Shown here one piece after another: positions 1 through 7,548 of a stretch of DNA of 57,358 bases; within the stretch, counting starts at the first letter, position 1; every line of letters begins with the position of its first letter. A model generated the notes under the pieces. It was not told the DNA's origin, did not search any database, and was given only the letters and a program-made list of their open reading frames with translations. This DNA is from a virus, in the IMG/VR virus record IMGVR_UViG_3300035698_021114, positions 1-57,358 of that record; one strand, given 5' to 3'. A program made the position numbers and the translations under genes.

Positions 1-127
1 CTCACATTCTCTTTTTATACAAGTTTTACATATACTTGATTTTTTATCAAATCCACAACAAATATAATTTAACCCATTAACTCGTTTCACTATAGACATT
101 CATCTCACCATATGTTTATTAATTTCA
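1..127. repeat. End overlap, left copy (circular genome)
   Basis: These 127 bases are identical to 57232-57358. Short-read assemblers that use a 127-base k-mer leave exactly this overlap when a circular or circularly permuted molecule is written linearly (known behaviour). I infer a closed genome of 57,231 bp. The repeat lies inside coding sequence, covering the glycosyltransferase C-terminus and a Cys-rich mini-gene, which argues against a specialised virion terminus. Confidence 0.95.
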
Positions 128-909
128 TCTTTGTTATCTAAGACAAACTTTTTGAATGTTTCATCATCTATCCTTACAAGATCTAAATAATTAGGGGCTC
201 TACATCCTCCACTTGATGATCTTATATGGTATGCTATTGCATGAGTATGGCATCCAATTTTATATCCTTGCTTAATAGCTTCAAGAGACCAGATACTTTC
301 TTCTCTAAATCCCATCTTGCTAAGATTTGTTTTGTACTTAATCTTGATTTTTGATTTGTACATAGCATTAGTTCTGAAATGATGAGTTGGTAATATATCT
401 ACTTCATCATATTTATAGCCTAGATCATCTCCTACATATGTTAAGTTGCCCTCTGGAGTGATATCTATTCTGCTTATAATAGTTCCAACCTTTTCAATTT
501 CTCTGGTTATTGAGGGAGTATCTATGTTAGGAACCACACCTGTTGCAATGTCATATCCAGCATGTAAGGTTTCTTGTAATAAGATTAAATAATCTGGCTC
601 AATAATGCAATCATCATCAAGACGACAAATGAATTCATTGCCATAATCATCTTTCTCAATTAATTTATTTCTAGCAGGAGCAACTCCATTGCTAATTTGA
701 TTTGTTATAACTTTAATTCCATGATTTTCTAAAATCATTCTGCTTATTAACTTCATAAGAAATTCACAATTCAAAACTGGAGCACCAGATGCATCATCTA
801 ATATTAAGATATCAAAATCTTGATATGTTTGAGTCCTCAAGCTTTGTAATAATAAAGCTAATTCTGAATGTCTATCCTTTGTTGTAATGTGTATTGTTGT
901 TCTGTTCAT
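100..909 (-). CDS. Family 2 (GT-A) glycosyltransferase
   Basis: 269 residues. The N-terminus (HITTKDRHSELALLLQSL, then ILDDAS) is the nucleotide-sugar binding start of GT-A glycosyltransferases, and RLDDDC near residue 98 supplies the DXD metal-binding motif. It should transfer a sugar from an activated donor; donor and acceptor cannot be read from the sequence. No signal peptide or membrane segment, so cytosolic. It ends ATG-GTG-AGA-TGA, and that GGTGA is the ribosome site of the Cys-rich gene at position 99 (shown at 57226-57330). It belongs to the sugar module running from 56.1 kb across the circle junction to 6.6 kb. Confidence 0.85.
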   Translation of the reverse strand: MNRTTIHITTKDRHSELALLLQSLRTQTYQDFDILILDDASGAPVLNCEFLMKLISRMILENHGIKVITNQISNGVAPARNKLIEKDDYGNEFICRLDDDCIIEPDYLILLQETLHAGYDIATGVVPNIDTPSITREIEKVGTIISRIDITPEGNLTYVGDDLGYKYDEVDILPTHHFRTNAMYKSKIKIKYKTNLSKMGFREESIWSLEAIKQGYKIGCHTHAIAYHIRSSSGGCRAPNYLDLVRIDDETFKKFVLDNKDEINKHMVR

Positions 910-913
910 CTTC

Positions 914-1192
914 TCACCCTACATAATTAGTATCTGCAGCACTTGTTCTTTCAAAATCTGCATCAAAATAATCTTGTGCCTTCCTTGTTTGTAATAACTT
1001 GACATATTTTTTTTCTGTTTCAGCTGCATCAATCAATGCAAATCTATGCATCTTATCTTGAGGTATAAACATTGTTCCAAAATCACCAGCTATGATAGCA
1101 GAAATTTTTTCTTTTTTTAGAAAGTCAAAAATTCTTTCTATCTTCTCAACATGTTTTTTACTTGAAACATTAATTTTTCGTTTTGTTTTCAT
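914..1192 (-). CDS. Hypothetical protein, 92 aa
   Basis: I do not recognise this protein. It is basic at the N-terminus (MKTKRKINVSSKKHVEKIER) and has no membrane segment. The short predicted beta stretch ISAIIAGDFGTMFI is followed by an acidic, helical C-terminus. Its start overlaps the end of the ClpP-like gene by four bases and a glycosyltransferase follows, so it is co-translated within the sugar/protease operon. Function unknown. Confidence 0.6.
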   Translation of the reverse strand: MKTKRKINVSSKKHVEKIERIFDFLKKEKISAIIAGDFGTMFIPQDKMHRFALIDAAETEKKYVKLLQTRKAQDYFDADFERTSAADTNYVG

Positions 1193-1731
1193 TTCAACCT
1201 TCTCTTTATTTCTTTATCAGCAAACCAAAAATCTTCCCCATTCAGCATTCTATCAATTTCTTTTGATGTTAAAAAGTTTTTATAAACATTTTTTAAATAA
1301 TCATATGAATGTTTAATTATAAATTCTGTTTTAGATTTTAATTCATTACCTTTCCCATCAAATCCTCCTGAAAAATTATGACACAACATGATTCCAAACT
1401 CATTTACAATCCTTTCATCTCCTGACAAGAAAATCATTGAAGCTGCAGAGTGAGCTTTACATTCTAATATGGTAGTAGTGTTGGCCTTACAAGCTTTTAT
1501 AGCATTGATAATTTGTATTGCTGTATCAAAATATCCACCACCATTGTTTATGTGCATGAAAATCTTATCTAGTTTTGTTGCTTTCCGAAGTATTTCAAGT
1601 AGGCTATTGTAATTATGTGCATCATTAATCCAATCATTTAAATAACAATGATAATCAATTGATTTTTTTTCTATTTCAAAAACTTCAAAATTTTTATGCT
1701 TGTCTTCTATTTTTTCACTATTTTTTTTCAT
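1189..1731 (-). CDS. ClpP/SppA-like serine protease
   Basis: About 180 residues from the chosen start. The ClpP/crotonase fold is recognisable: INNGGG near residue 61 is the oxyanion-hole glycine turn, HSAAS puts the likely nucleophile at Ser98 (ClpP has AAS at this point), and LCHN gives the probable catalytic His118. I chose the ATG at 1731 because GGGAGAG precedes it; an in-frame ATG lies at 1746. Phage ClpP-like proteins often process proheads, but this gene sits in the sugar operon on the early-type arm, far from the capsid genes, so a role in turning over host or viral proteins is equally possible. It overlaps the cupin gene end. Confidence 0.75.
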   Translation of the reverse strand: MKKNSEKIEDKHKNFEVFEIEKKSIDYHCYLNDWINDAHNYNSLLEILRKATKLDKIFMHINNGGGYFDTAIQIINAIKACKANTTTILECKAHSAASMIFLSGDERIVNEFGIMLCHNFSGGFDGKGNELKSKTEFIIKHSYDYLKNVYKNFLTSKEIDRMLNGEDFWFADKEIKRRLK

Positions 1732-2083
1732 CCTTAGCTCTCCCATAGATGTCTTCTATTCTTTCATTGTCTTCTTCATCAAAAAATCCTGTTGAAATTT
1801 CTAAGATCTTAAGAACTTGTTGCTCTTTATTTTCTAATCTGTGAAGCTCTCCTTTTTTTATCTGGACAATGTCATTCTGTAGTAATATAATTTCTTTTTT
1901 ATCAATGGTTGCTCTCCCTACACCAGATAAGCATAGCCAGAGTTCATCTCTCATCTTATGTTTTTGTAAGCTTAGCATTTCATTAGGTTGAACTGTTAAA
2001 ATTTTAACTGTACACTTTTCATTTTTTGCATATGTATGAAATTTCCCCCATGGTCTAACATCTCTTTCAATTTTTTCTATCAT
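1718..2083 (-). CDS. Cupin, mannose-6-phosphate isomerase type II-like
   Basis: 121 residues, a single cupin barrel. RPWGKF at 10-15, SLQKHKMRDELW near 39-50, LSGVGRATI, and the end EISTGFF..EDNERIEDIYGR match the C-terminal isomerase domain of ManC/type II phosphomannose isomerases. The predicted reaction is interconversion of mannose-6-phosphate and fructose-6-phosphate, which would feed mannose to the neighbouring glycosyltransferases. The guanylyltransferase half of bifunctional ManC is absent, so it works alone or is a binding cupin. It overlaps both neighbours by a few codons. Confidence 0.8.
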   Translation of the reverse strand: MIEKIERDVRPWGKFHTYAKNEKCTVKILTVQPNEMLSLQKHKMRDELWLCLSGVGRATIDKKEIILLQNDIVQIKKGELHRLENKEQQVLKILEISTGFFDEEDNERIEDIYGRAKDEKK

Positions 2084-2348
2084 ATTGTCTCACCTTTTTC
2101 TTACCAATTCTAAATATTTTTTTCATAATAAGTTCTAATCTTTTAAGACTTGTTACTGCTCCTTCTGCATGCATAGGAGCTTCTTTGCTAGTGTATTCTA
2201 TAACAATTTCATCAGTCGGAAAATTGGTATAAATTGATTTCAACTTTGCATCTTTTGGAATTGGATATTTATTTTTAACACAAACAACATCCTCTTTAAA
2301 AAAATTAAGCAAGGCTTGTCCTGTAAAACTAACACATTCTTTTTTCAT
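2067..2348 (-). CDS. Hypothetical protein, 93 aa
   Basis: Unrecognised. The start follows AGGTGAAAAGAA, a good ribosome site. A mixed alpha/beta N-terminal part is followed by a basic tail (KKIFRIGKKKVRQYDRKN). It lies between the glycosyltransferase-methyltransferase fusion and the cupin with overlaps on both sides, so it belongs to the sugar module, but the sequence gives no catalytic hint. Confidence 0.6.
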   Translation of the reverse strand: MKKECVSFTGQALLNFFKEDVVCVKNKYPIPKDAKLKSIYTNFPTDEIVIEYTSKEAPMHAEGAVTSLKRLELIMKKIFRIGKKKVRQYDRKN

Positions 2349-3640
2349 TTCTTTTCACCTATTATTATTTGTTCTTTGTAATGGAAATAGTCTGGTGTCA
2401 TAAATAAATTAAAATGTTTAGATAATTTTTCTATCCACCATTCTTTATACTCTCTAATGATATGAGTTGGGTCTGCTGTTAAATTTGGATCTCCTATAAA
2501 TGGTATACTGAATAACACAAATTTGTTTGTTGCTCTTTCAATATTTTTCAAAGCACCCTCTAATTGATTGTGTTCTAGATGTTCCAGTATATCAATTACA
2601 GTAACAAGATCATATTTATTATCAGTTTTATATACTGTCAGATCTTGTCTGAAGATTTTATTCTTTAAATTATTGAAACAATGATCAACTGCATATTGGC
2701 TTATATCAAACCCACAAGCTTCAACTCCTAGATAATCCCACACATAAACATATGGTCCAATTCCACATCCAGCATCAATTACTGATTTTGGTTTGAAATG
2801 AGTATGCCATTGCTTTACCATCATGAAATGTTTTTGTTCAAGAGCTTCTCTTCCTCTAAAGTATAATTCATCTTCAAGTGCATCCAATGAAAAATAATCT
2901 CTAATAATTTTTGGATATTCTTTTGTATTAAACTTATCATTTTTAAACTCGTTAAGCAAATGACTGTTGTACCACTCCTTTAGAAACTGAGGTGTGTGTA
3001 TGTTTGATTTTTCTTTATGGTTAAGATATTTCTTTCTTAATCTAAATAGCTCTCTAGCATATGCAAAATGCCATAATAATAAAGCATTAGTATTTCCCTG
3101 TAATATTTTTAAATTTGATTGCAAGACTGGATGTTCTACTTCTTCATAGAATAAACCTTCTCTTATTCTAAAGAACCTTCCAAGACACCAATGCTCTTTC
3201 ATAGAAGTATCTTCTCTATCAATTGCATACATAATATGTCTCATTTGAGGATTTAAAATTTCAGCTTTTGATTCTTCTGCCTTTTTTAAAAGCTCTTGTT
3301 TATCATCTATGTTTATTTGTAGGACTTCATCTGCATCTATAACAAGACACCAGTCATTTTTAAAATATTTTTTTATATGTTTAAGATATACATTTCTTTG
3401 TTTTCCATTTGCTCCTTTATTGTCATGTTCATATTCTTTTTCAATTATTTTTAGTTTATTATGCTTATCTGTAATATTATATTGCTCTATAAAATCATGA
3501 AGAGGACAGGTATTGCAAACTCTACCACTCCATACAACAACTATCTTATCAACAAAATCATAAATGCTTTCATAACTTAATTTGAATACATCAGTGTCAT
3601 TCTCTAATATATATGCTGCAATTAATTTTTTATCTTCCAT
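2345..3640 (-). CDS. Glycosyltransferase-like / SAM methyltransferase fusion
   Basis: 431 residues with two domains. Residues 1 to about 230 resemble a GT-A glycosyltransferase (KLIAAYILENDTD at the start; VIDADE with D102 and D104 as the DXD-type motif). Residues about 265-431 are a class I methyltransferase: VIDAGCGIG at 287-295 binds S-adenosylmethionine, and DLVTVIDILEHLEH is the next conserved strand. I infer that one polypeptide transfers a sugar and methylates a sugar or nearby group. It overlaps the next gene by four bases. Confidence 0.8.
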   Translation of the reverse strand: MEDKKLIAAYILENDTDVFKLSYESIYDFVDKIVVVWSGRVCNTCPLHDFIEQYNITDKHNKLKIIEKEYEHDNKGANGKQRNVYLKHIKKYFKNDWCLVIDADEVLQINIDDKQELLKKAEESKAEILNPQMRHIMYAIDREDTSMKEHWCLGRFFRIREGLFYEEVEHPVLQSNLKILQGNTNALLLWHFAYARELFRLRKKYLNHKEKSNIHTPQFLKEWYNSHLLNEFKNDKFNTKEYPKIIRDYFSLDALEDELYFRGREALEQKHFMMVKQWHTHFKPKSVIDAGCGIGPYVYVWDYLGVEACGFDISQYAVDHCFNNLKNKIFRQDLTVYKTDNKYDLVTVIDILEHLEHNQLEGALKNIERATNKFVLFSIPFIGDPNLTADPTHIIREYKEWWIEKLSKHFNLFMTPDYFHYKEQIIIGEKK

Positions 3641-3951
3641 CAGAATCCCTCTCTTGTCCAGTTTTTCCCATCAAAACTTTTTTCATAATAATAAAGCGTA
3701 GCACCACATTTGCATTCAACATGCTGTCCTTCTTTATATTTTTTCTTATGGCCATTAATAGATTCAACATCTTCAGCCATTGCTGGAGTTCCTATGACAG
3801 CTTTGATTTTAGTTTTTATAACTATCTGTCCACAATCTCCACATCTAGTTCTCCAAAAGAATGCTACTGGTAATTCAGCAGCTGCATCCAGAGCCACATT
3901 TGGTTTTCTTTTTAACAGACTTCTTAACTTTTTTAATAGATTCTTTATCAT
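3640..3951 (-). CDS. Zinc-ribbon protein, 103 aa
   Basis: The chosen ATG at 3951 is preceded by GGTGAACAAA; two upstream in-frame ATGs lack a ribosome site. The N-terminus is strongly basic (IKNLLKKLRSLLKRK) and two knuckles follow, CGDCG and CKCG about 40 residues apart, forming one zinc ribbon. It ends one base into the glycosyltransferase-methyltransferase gene. Its role is unknown; nucleic acid or protein binding is the usual use of such ribbons. Confidence 0.65.
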   Translation of the reverse strand: MIKNLLKKLRSLLKRKPNVALDAAAELPVAFFWRTRCGDCGQIVIKTKIKAVIGTPAMAEDVESINGHKKKYKEGQHVECKCGATLYYYEKSFDGKNWTREGF

Positions 3952-4042
3952 TTTGTTCACCATCATTATAATTATAATTTAAATTGCTAAACCCTGCAAT
4001 TCTCATTTTGATTGCACTCCACAGACTTAATTTAACTTTCAT
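3875..4042 (-). CDS. Possible small Lys/Cys-rich protein overlapping the zinc-ribbon gene
   Basis: A 55-codon frame starting 12 bases after the radical SAM gene and ending CGSGCSC. It overlaps the zinc-ribbon gene by about 77 bases in another frame. No strong ribosome site precedes the ATG at 4042; an alternative ATG at 4006 has GGAG ten bases upstream. The tail KKVKKSVKKKTKCGSGCSC looks like a short metal-binding peptide but could be chance. Low confidence. Confidence 0.4.
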   Translation of the reverse strand: MKVKLSLWSAIKMRIAGFSNLNYNYNDGEQNDKESIKKVKKSVKKKTKCGSGCSC

Positions 4043-4053
4043 ATGTATAACAA

Positions 4054-5262
4054 CTACTTGTTCATTCTTTTTCTTTTGTACCATTCTTTTAATACCTCTA
4101 ACACTTCCCATTTTGGAAATTCTTCACTATCAATATTGACAAGATTTCCATTCCCAGCTTGGACATAACTAAAATCAGAATCTAATAATCTCATTCCTAA
4201 TTTTTTATAATGATCCCACAATGCACATCCTGGATATGCAGTTAAAGCATACATGTCAGCTGAGTCTAATTTATTTGTTTCTATCCATTCAATTGTTTTC
4301 ATTGCTGTTTCTTTAGTTGCTCCAGGAAGATTAACAATGAAAAATCCTTTCACTTTTATTCCTAAACTATAACACCAAGTAATAACTTGTTCATTCTGTT
4401 CTATGGTCATACCTTTACCAGCTTTCTTAAGCACATCATTATCGGCATGTTCAATTCCAAGACTAATTGTTTCAAGTCCTGCTCCTTTCATTACATGCAG
4501 CAAATCAAAATCAACACAATCAGCTCTTGTTGTTATTCTGAATTTAAGATTCATTGGCTTTATTAATCTACAAATTTCATAAACTCTTTTTTTGTCATAT
4601 GTAAACATATCATCTAAGAAATATAAGCTTTCATATTTATATTTGTACTGTAATATTGCACATTCATTTGCAACTCTTTCAGGTGAATTCATTCTGACTC
4701 CTTGCCCAAGAGATTTCCTAGAGCAATAAACACAATGACCTGAACATCCTCTTGAAGTTATTAATGTGGCAGTTCTCTTCCCATTTTGAATCATATTATA
4801 TTTAGTCATGTCAACTAAATATCTAGCTGGGAAAAGTAATTCATTTAGATCTTTTATTTGCTCTGCATATATTATTGGTTCTTGGCATTGTAGCAATTGT
4901 TCAAATCCTTTCTCTCCTTCACCAACAATAGTATGATTAAATTTATGTAAACAACTTTCTGGACTTGCAGATGCATGAGATCCACCAGCCACAGTTGAAT
5001 ATCCTAAACATTGTACCAGATATGAAAGTTCAACAGCTTCATCAAACAAAGGAGTTGTGAAACTAATTCCTACATAGGTGGGATTAAAGATCTTAAGATC
5101 ATCTAACATGTCAGACCAATGTATATGATTCCCATCATACACTTTAACTTCATGTCCTAATTTCTCTAGATAGGATGCTATGTATAAGTTGCCAAGAGGG
5201 GGTCTATCTCCTGCACAATCTAACATTTCTTTTTCATTTGGATTTGTTAAAGCTATTCGCAT
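4054..5262 (-). CDS. B12-binding radical SAM protein
   Basis: 402 residues. The first 150 form a cobalamin-binding-type Rossmann domain (NLYIASYLEKLGHEV, VGISFTTPL, VAGGSHASASP). RGCSGHCVYC places the [4Fe-4S] cysteines at C173, C177 and C180 in the CX3CX2C motif that defines radical SAM enzymes. Members with this architecture catalyse radical methylations or rearrangements; B12 is not always used. Among glycosyltransferases, modification of a sugar, lipid or nucleobase is plausible but unproven. Full length for the family. Confidence 0.9.
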   Translation of the reverse strand: MRIALTNPNEKEMLDCAGDRPPLGNLYIASYLEKLGHEVKVYDGNHIHWSDMLDDLKIFNPTYVGISFTTPLFDEAVELSYLVQCLGYSTVAGGSHASASPESCLHKFNHTIVGEGEKGFEQLLQCQEPIIYAEQIKDLNELLFPARYLVDMTKYNMIQNGKRTATLITSRGCSGHCVYCSRKSLGQGVRMNSPERVANECAILQYKYKYESLYFLDDMFTYDKKRVYEICRLIKPMNLKFRITTRADCVDFDLLHVMKGAGLETISLGIEHADNDVLKKAGKGMTIEQNEQVITWCYSLGIKVKGFFIVNLPGATKETAMKTIEWIETNKLDSADMYALTAYPGCALWDHYKKLGMRLLDSDFSYVQAGNGNLVNIDSEEFPKWEVLEVLKEWYKRKRMNK

Positions 5263-5282
5263 TCTTAACTATTTAAGTTCAA

Positions 5283-5459
5283 TCACTCAAACATTTCTTT
5301 GATATCATTAGCTGCTTTTGTAACAACTGTTAATGTATGTTTTGTAGTTCTTTCTAAAACATCTTCATATGCTTTTATAACTTTTTCATATCTTTCTGGT
5401 TCATCTATTTTCATCTTTGCTAATTCTAATAGTGGACTAGCATCTATTTGTTCGCTCAT
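5283..5459 (-). CDS. Hypothetical protein, 58 aa
   Basis: Start chosen at the ATG (5459) that overlaps the stop of the upstream glycosyltransferase as ATGA; GGAG lies about 11 bases before it. The protein is mostly helical (LLELAKMKIDEPERYEKVIK) and has no cysteines or membrane segment. Not recognised. Confidence 0.6.
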   Translation of the reverse strand: MSEQIDASPLLELAKMKIDEPERYEKVIKAYEDVLERTTKHTLTVVTKAANDIKEMFE

Positions 5460-6622
5460 TTTATCATCTTCTCCATTAATTTTTCCCATTGTGGAATTAC
5501 TTTTTCCCAAGTGTAATACTTTTGTACTTTCTTGACTCCTGCTTCCCCAAGTGTTCTTCTAAGTTTAGCATCACTATACAATTTTTTCATTTGCATTACA
5601 CAATCATCTATGTCCATGATAGCTCTTTCCACCATCCATGATCCAGTTATTTCTGTTTGAGTCTTGGCAGGTAGCCCACATTTACCATCATCTAAGAGCA
5701 GTTCTTTTGTAGTGGTATAATCTGTAACAATAGAAGGGATACCACAAGCAGCAGCCTCTATTGTTGGCACTCCAAATCCTTCTCCAGAGGTTGTCAATAG
5801 ATGTACATCCATTAGATTATAGACTTCATTCATTTGTTTATAATCAAATCCTTCAAAGGCTTGCATGCCACTGAACACTACTCTATTTTGAATGTTATAA
5901 GATCTACACAAATCAAGTATTGGGAAGATTGCTGCACTGTCTGTTGGATCACTATGCATAAATAATACTGCATCAGGATGCTCAGGTGCAAACTTAGCAA
6001 ATGCTTTTATAGTTCTATCAAGCATCTTTCTACCTTGATTCCTAGCTACTGTTCCAAATACAAACTTACCAGCAAGTCCATATTTAGCTTTTAATTTTTC
6101 TTTCTTATCCCATAATGGAAAATAATTTTTAGTATCTACAGCATGAGGAATATAAGCTGTCTTCAGGTTGTGAACTCTAAGACATTGCTCTTGTGCAAAT
6201 TTACTCATTGAAACTGGCACTGTAACTTTTTGCAATATACTTTCACACCCTAATGGCATTCCACCACCACCATCTGAAGGAAAATAAAATATTGAATGTG
6301 CTGGTGCAAAGTCTAAAGTATTGAACCAAGGATATACCATGAATGTATCTAATAAAACTACAAAGACATCTGGCTTATGTTTTCTTATTAACATTTCAAT
6401 TCTATCTTTCATGTATGGTTCACGACCTGATCCATGAATATTGAAATTGAATTTAGTTCCATCTTTAACCTGATTTCCAGGAGGCTGTTCTTGTCCTATA
6501 TAATTATGGGCAAGCAAATGACACTCATGTCCTTTTGCAGCTAGACCATTTAATATGTTCCAACTGATTGTGCTGTATCCTGTTACTGTAAAACAACTAT
6601 CACTTAACCACATAATTTTCAT
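5456..6622 (-). CDS. Family 4 (GT-B) glycosyltransferase
   Basis: 388 residues, the usual length for GT-B enzymes. N-terminal half: SCFTVTGYSTISWNILNGLAAKGHE, the glycine-rich acceptor-side loop. C-terminal half: FVFGTVARNQGRKMLDRTIKAF and EGFGVPTIEAAACGIPSIV, the EX7E donor-binding motif. A retaining glycosyl transfer is predicted; donor unknown. First gene after the AbrB-like regulator, overlapping it by one base, so probably transcribed from the promoter at 6841-6854. Confidence 0.9.
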   Translation of the reverse strand: MKIMWLSDSCFTVTGYSTISWNILNGLAAKGHECHLLAHNYIGQEQPPGNQVKDGTKFNFNIHGSGREPYMKDRIEMLIRKHKPDVFVVLLDTFMVYPWFNTLDFAPAHSIFYFPSDGGGGMPLGCESILQKVTVPVSMSKFAQEQCLRVHNLKTAYIPHAVDTKNYFPLWDKKEKLKAKYGLAGKFVFGTVARNQGRKMLDRTIKAFAKFAPEHPDAVLFMHSDPTDSAAIFPILDLCRSYNIQNRVVFSGMQAFEGFDYKQMNEVYNLMDVHLLTTSGEGFGVPTIEAAACGIPSIVTDYTTTKELLLDDGKCGLPAKTQTEITGSWMVERAIMDIDDCVMQMKKLYSDAKLRRTLGEAGVKKVQKYYTWEKVIPQWEKLMEKMIK

Positions 6623-6816
6623 TATAATACCTCAAACATTTTTGGTGCTTTATAAAATTGTGCACCTGATTTTAGAATAATAGATTCAGCTGTCTCTTCA
6701 ATATTGAAACAAACACCTGAGAAATTTTTAGCAATTTTATTTGGTATTGTTATACCATGGTAATTTTTATTTTGTTTTGAAGAAGTTAGTTTTCTGATTC
6801 TATATTTTTTAACCAT
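6622..6816 (-). CDS. AbrB/SpoVT-like DNA-binding regulator
   Basis: 64 residues. GITIPNKIAKNFSGVCFNIEETAESIILKSG matches the swapped-hairpin AbrB fold, which dimerises and binds AT-rich DNA. The N-terminus is basic (MVKKYRIRKLTSSKQNK). The gene starts about 28 bp from the centre of its TATA box, and the palindrome TTTTATATAAAA sits directly on its start (6816-6827), which suggests autorepression. The same palindrome lies before three plus-strand promoters. I infer this protein, or the product of the facing cassette, is the viral switch; nothing in the sequence proves which protein binds. Confidence 0.7.
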   Translation of the reverse strand: MVKKYRIRKLTSSKQNKNYHGITIPNKIAKNFSGVCFNIEETAESIILKSGAQFYKAPKMFEVL

Positions 6817-6827
6817 TTTATATAAAA
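6816..6827. promoter_or_regulatory. Palindromic operator on the AbrB-like gene start
   Basis: TTTTATATAAAA, a perfect 12-bp palindrome overlapping the start codon and predicted leaderless start site of the AbrB-like gene. Identical copies lie at 6870-6881, 33882-33893 and 44752-44763. Position at the start site suggests repression (inference). Confidence 0.55.
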
Positions 6828-6840
6828 TATAATTAACAAC

Positions 6841-6854
6841 TATTTAAACCTTTT
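6841..6854 (-). promoter_or_regulatory. Archaeal BRE/TATA promoter for the AbrB-like gene
   Basis: Read on the minus strand: AAAAGG then TTTAAATA. The box centre is about 28 bp before the ATG at 6816, the spacing of a leaderless archaeal transcript. Confidence 0.75.
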
Positions 6855-6869
6855 GTTTTTAGATAGAAT

Positions 6870-6881
6870 TTTTATATAAAA
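6870..6881. promoter_or_regulatory. Palindromic operator between divergent promoters
   Basis: TTTTATATAAAA again. Its first base is 23 bp before the first base of the plus-strand TATA box at 6893. The same 23-bp offset occurs at the 33.9 and 44.8 kb promoters. Confidence 0.55.
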
Positions 6882-6892
6882 AAACAATAAAG

Positions 6893-6900
6893 TATTTAAA
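6893..6900 (+). promoter_or_regulatory. TATA box of the plus-strand cassette
   Basis: TATTTAAA preceded by AATAAAG. Centre about 27 bp before the ATG at 6924, so the transcript is predicted to be leaderless. Confidence 0.7.
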
Positions 6901-6901
6901 T

Positions 6902-6923
6902 AAATATAATTATAATTATATTT
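6902..6923. promoter_or_regulatory. 22-bp AT palindrome, copy 1
   Basis: A perfect 22-bp palindrome made only of A and T, centred on TAATTATAATTA, filling the space between the TATA box and the ATG at 6924. An exact copy lies at 26036-26057. Covering the start site in this way suits a repressor site. A/T-only palindromes can arise by chance, but two exact 22-mers at promoter positions are unlikely. Confidence 0.6.
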
Positions 6924-7169
6924 ATGAAAGTTATTGATTTCAAAACTGGAAAAGAGAAAATAAATATACAAATTAAGCAATCACCACAAATAGCAGGAGA
7001 GAATTACAGCAAATCTTTGACCCTGTTAGGAATGAGTGTTGAGGAAGCCTTTAATAGAATACAGTTTATGTTTGAACAACTTTCAAAAAATAATTCTAAT
7101 GTAGTTATCAAACATTATAAAATAAATAGGAGTGATATGAATGACAAAAATGAGAACTTTAAACAATGA
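6924..7169 (+). CDS. Hypothetical protein, 81 aa (cassette gene 1)
   Basis: First gene of the short plus-strand cassette inside the minus arm, predicted leaderless. It begins MKVIDFKTGKEKINIQI and has a helical middle (GMSVEEAFNRIQFMFEQL). Not recognised. It faces the AbrB-like gene, an arrangement like two opposed regulators, but no DNA-binding fold is clear. The next gene begins before it ends. Confidence 0.6.
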   Translation: MKVIDFKTGKEKINIQIKQSPQIAGENYSKSLTLLGMSVEEAFNRIQFMFEQLSKNNSNVVIKHYKINRSDMNDKNENFKQ

Positions 7170-7548
7170 AGAAAGAGCTTTTACAATTAAAAATATGGCA
7201 AGAGCTAAAGAAGAGAGAAGAAGAATAGAGGTTAAGATCCAAGGACTAACACATGCAATTGATGAAGGATTACGTGTTCAATTTTTAGATGGGTTAGATA
7301 AAACTAAAGCTATCAAAAGAACATTAGAAGAAAAACTTCCAGAGCTTCACTTTTTAATCAAAGAAACAGAGAAGCAACTTAGACATGGTGTTGAGGTCAA
7401 AGATCCACAGCCAGAAGTTCCAAAAGAGCAAGAAGTAACTGATGAAGAAGAAAAAGAAGTTGTTGAAAAAGCTGTTGAAGAAGTAAGTAAAGATGAACCA
7501 GCTGAAGAAGTGCCATGTGATTGTGAGGAAAAGAAAGAAAATGACTAA
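7141..7548 (+). CDS. Coiled-coil protein with acidic tail
   Basis: 135 residues. GGAGTGAT lies just upstream of the ATG at 7141. Residues 5-80 are charged and helical, consistent with a coiled coil. Residues 85-135 are a Glu/Asp-rich, Pro-containing tail with CDCEE near the end. It overlaps the genes on both sides. Function unknown; the acidic tail could be a protein-interaction arm or a DNA mimic (speculation). Confidence 0.6.
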   Translation: MTKMRTLNNEERAFTIKNMARAKEERRRIEVKIQGLTHAIDEGLRVQFLDGLDKTKAIKRTLEEKLPELHFLIKETEKQLRHGVEVKDPQPEVPKEQEVTDEEEKEVVEKAVEEVSKDEPAEEVPCDCEEKKEND

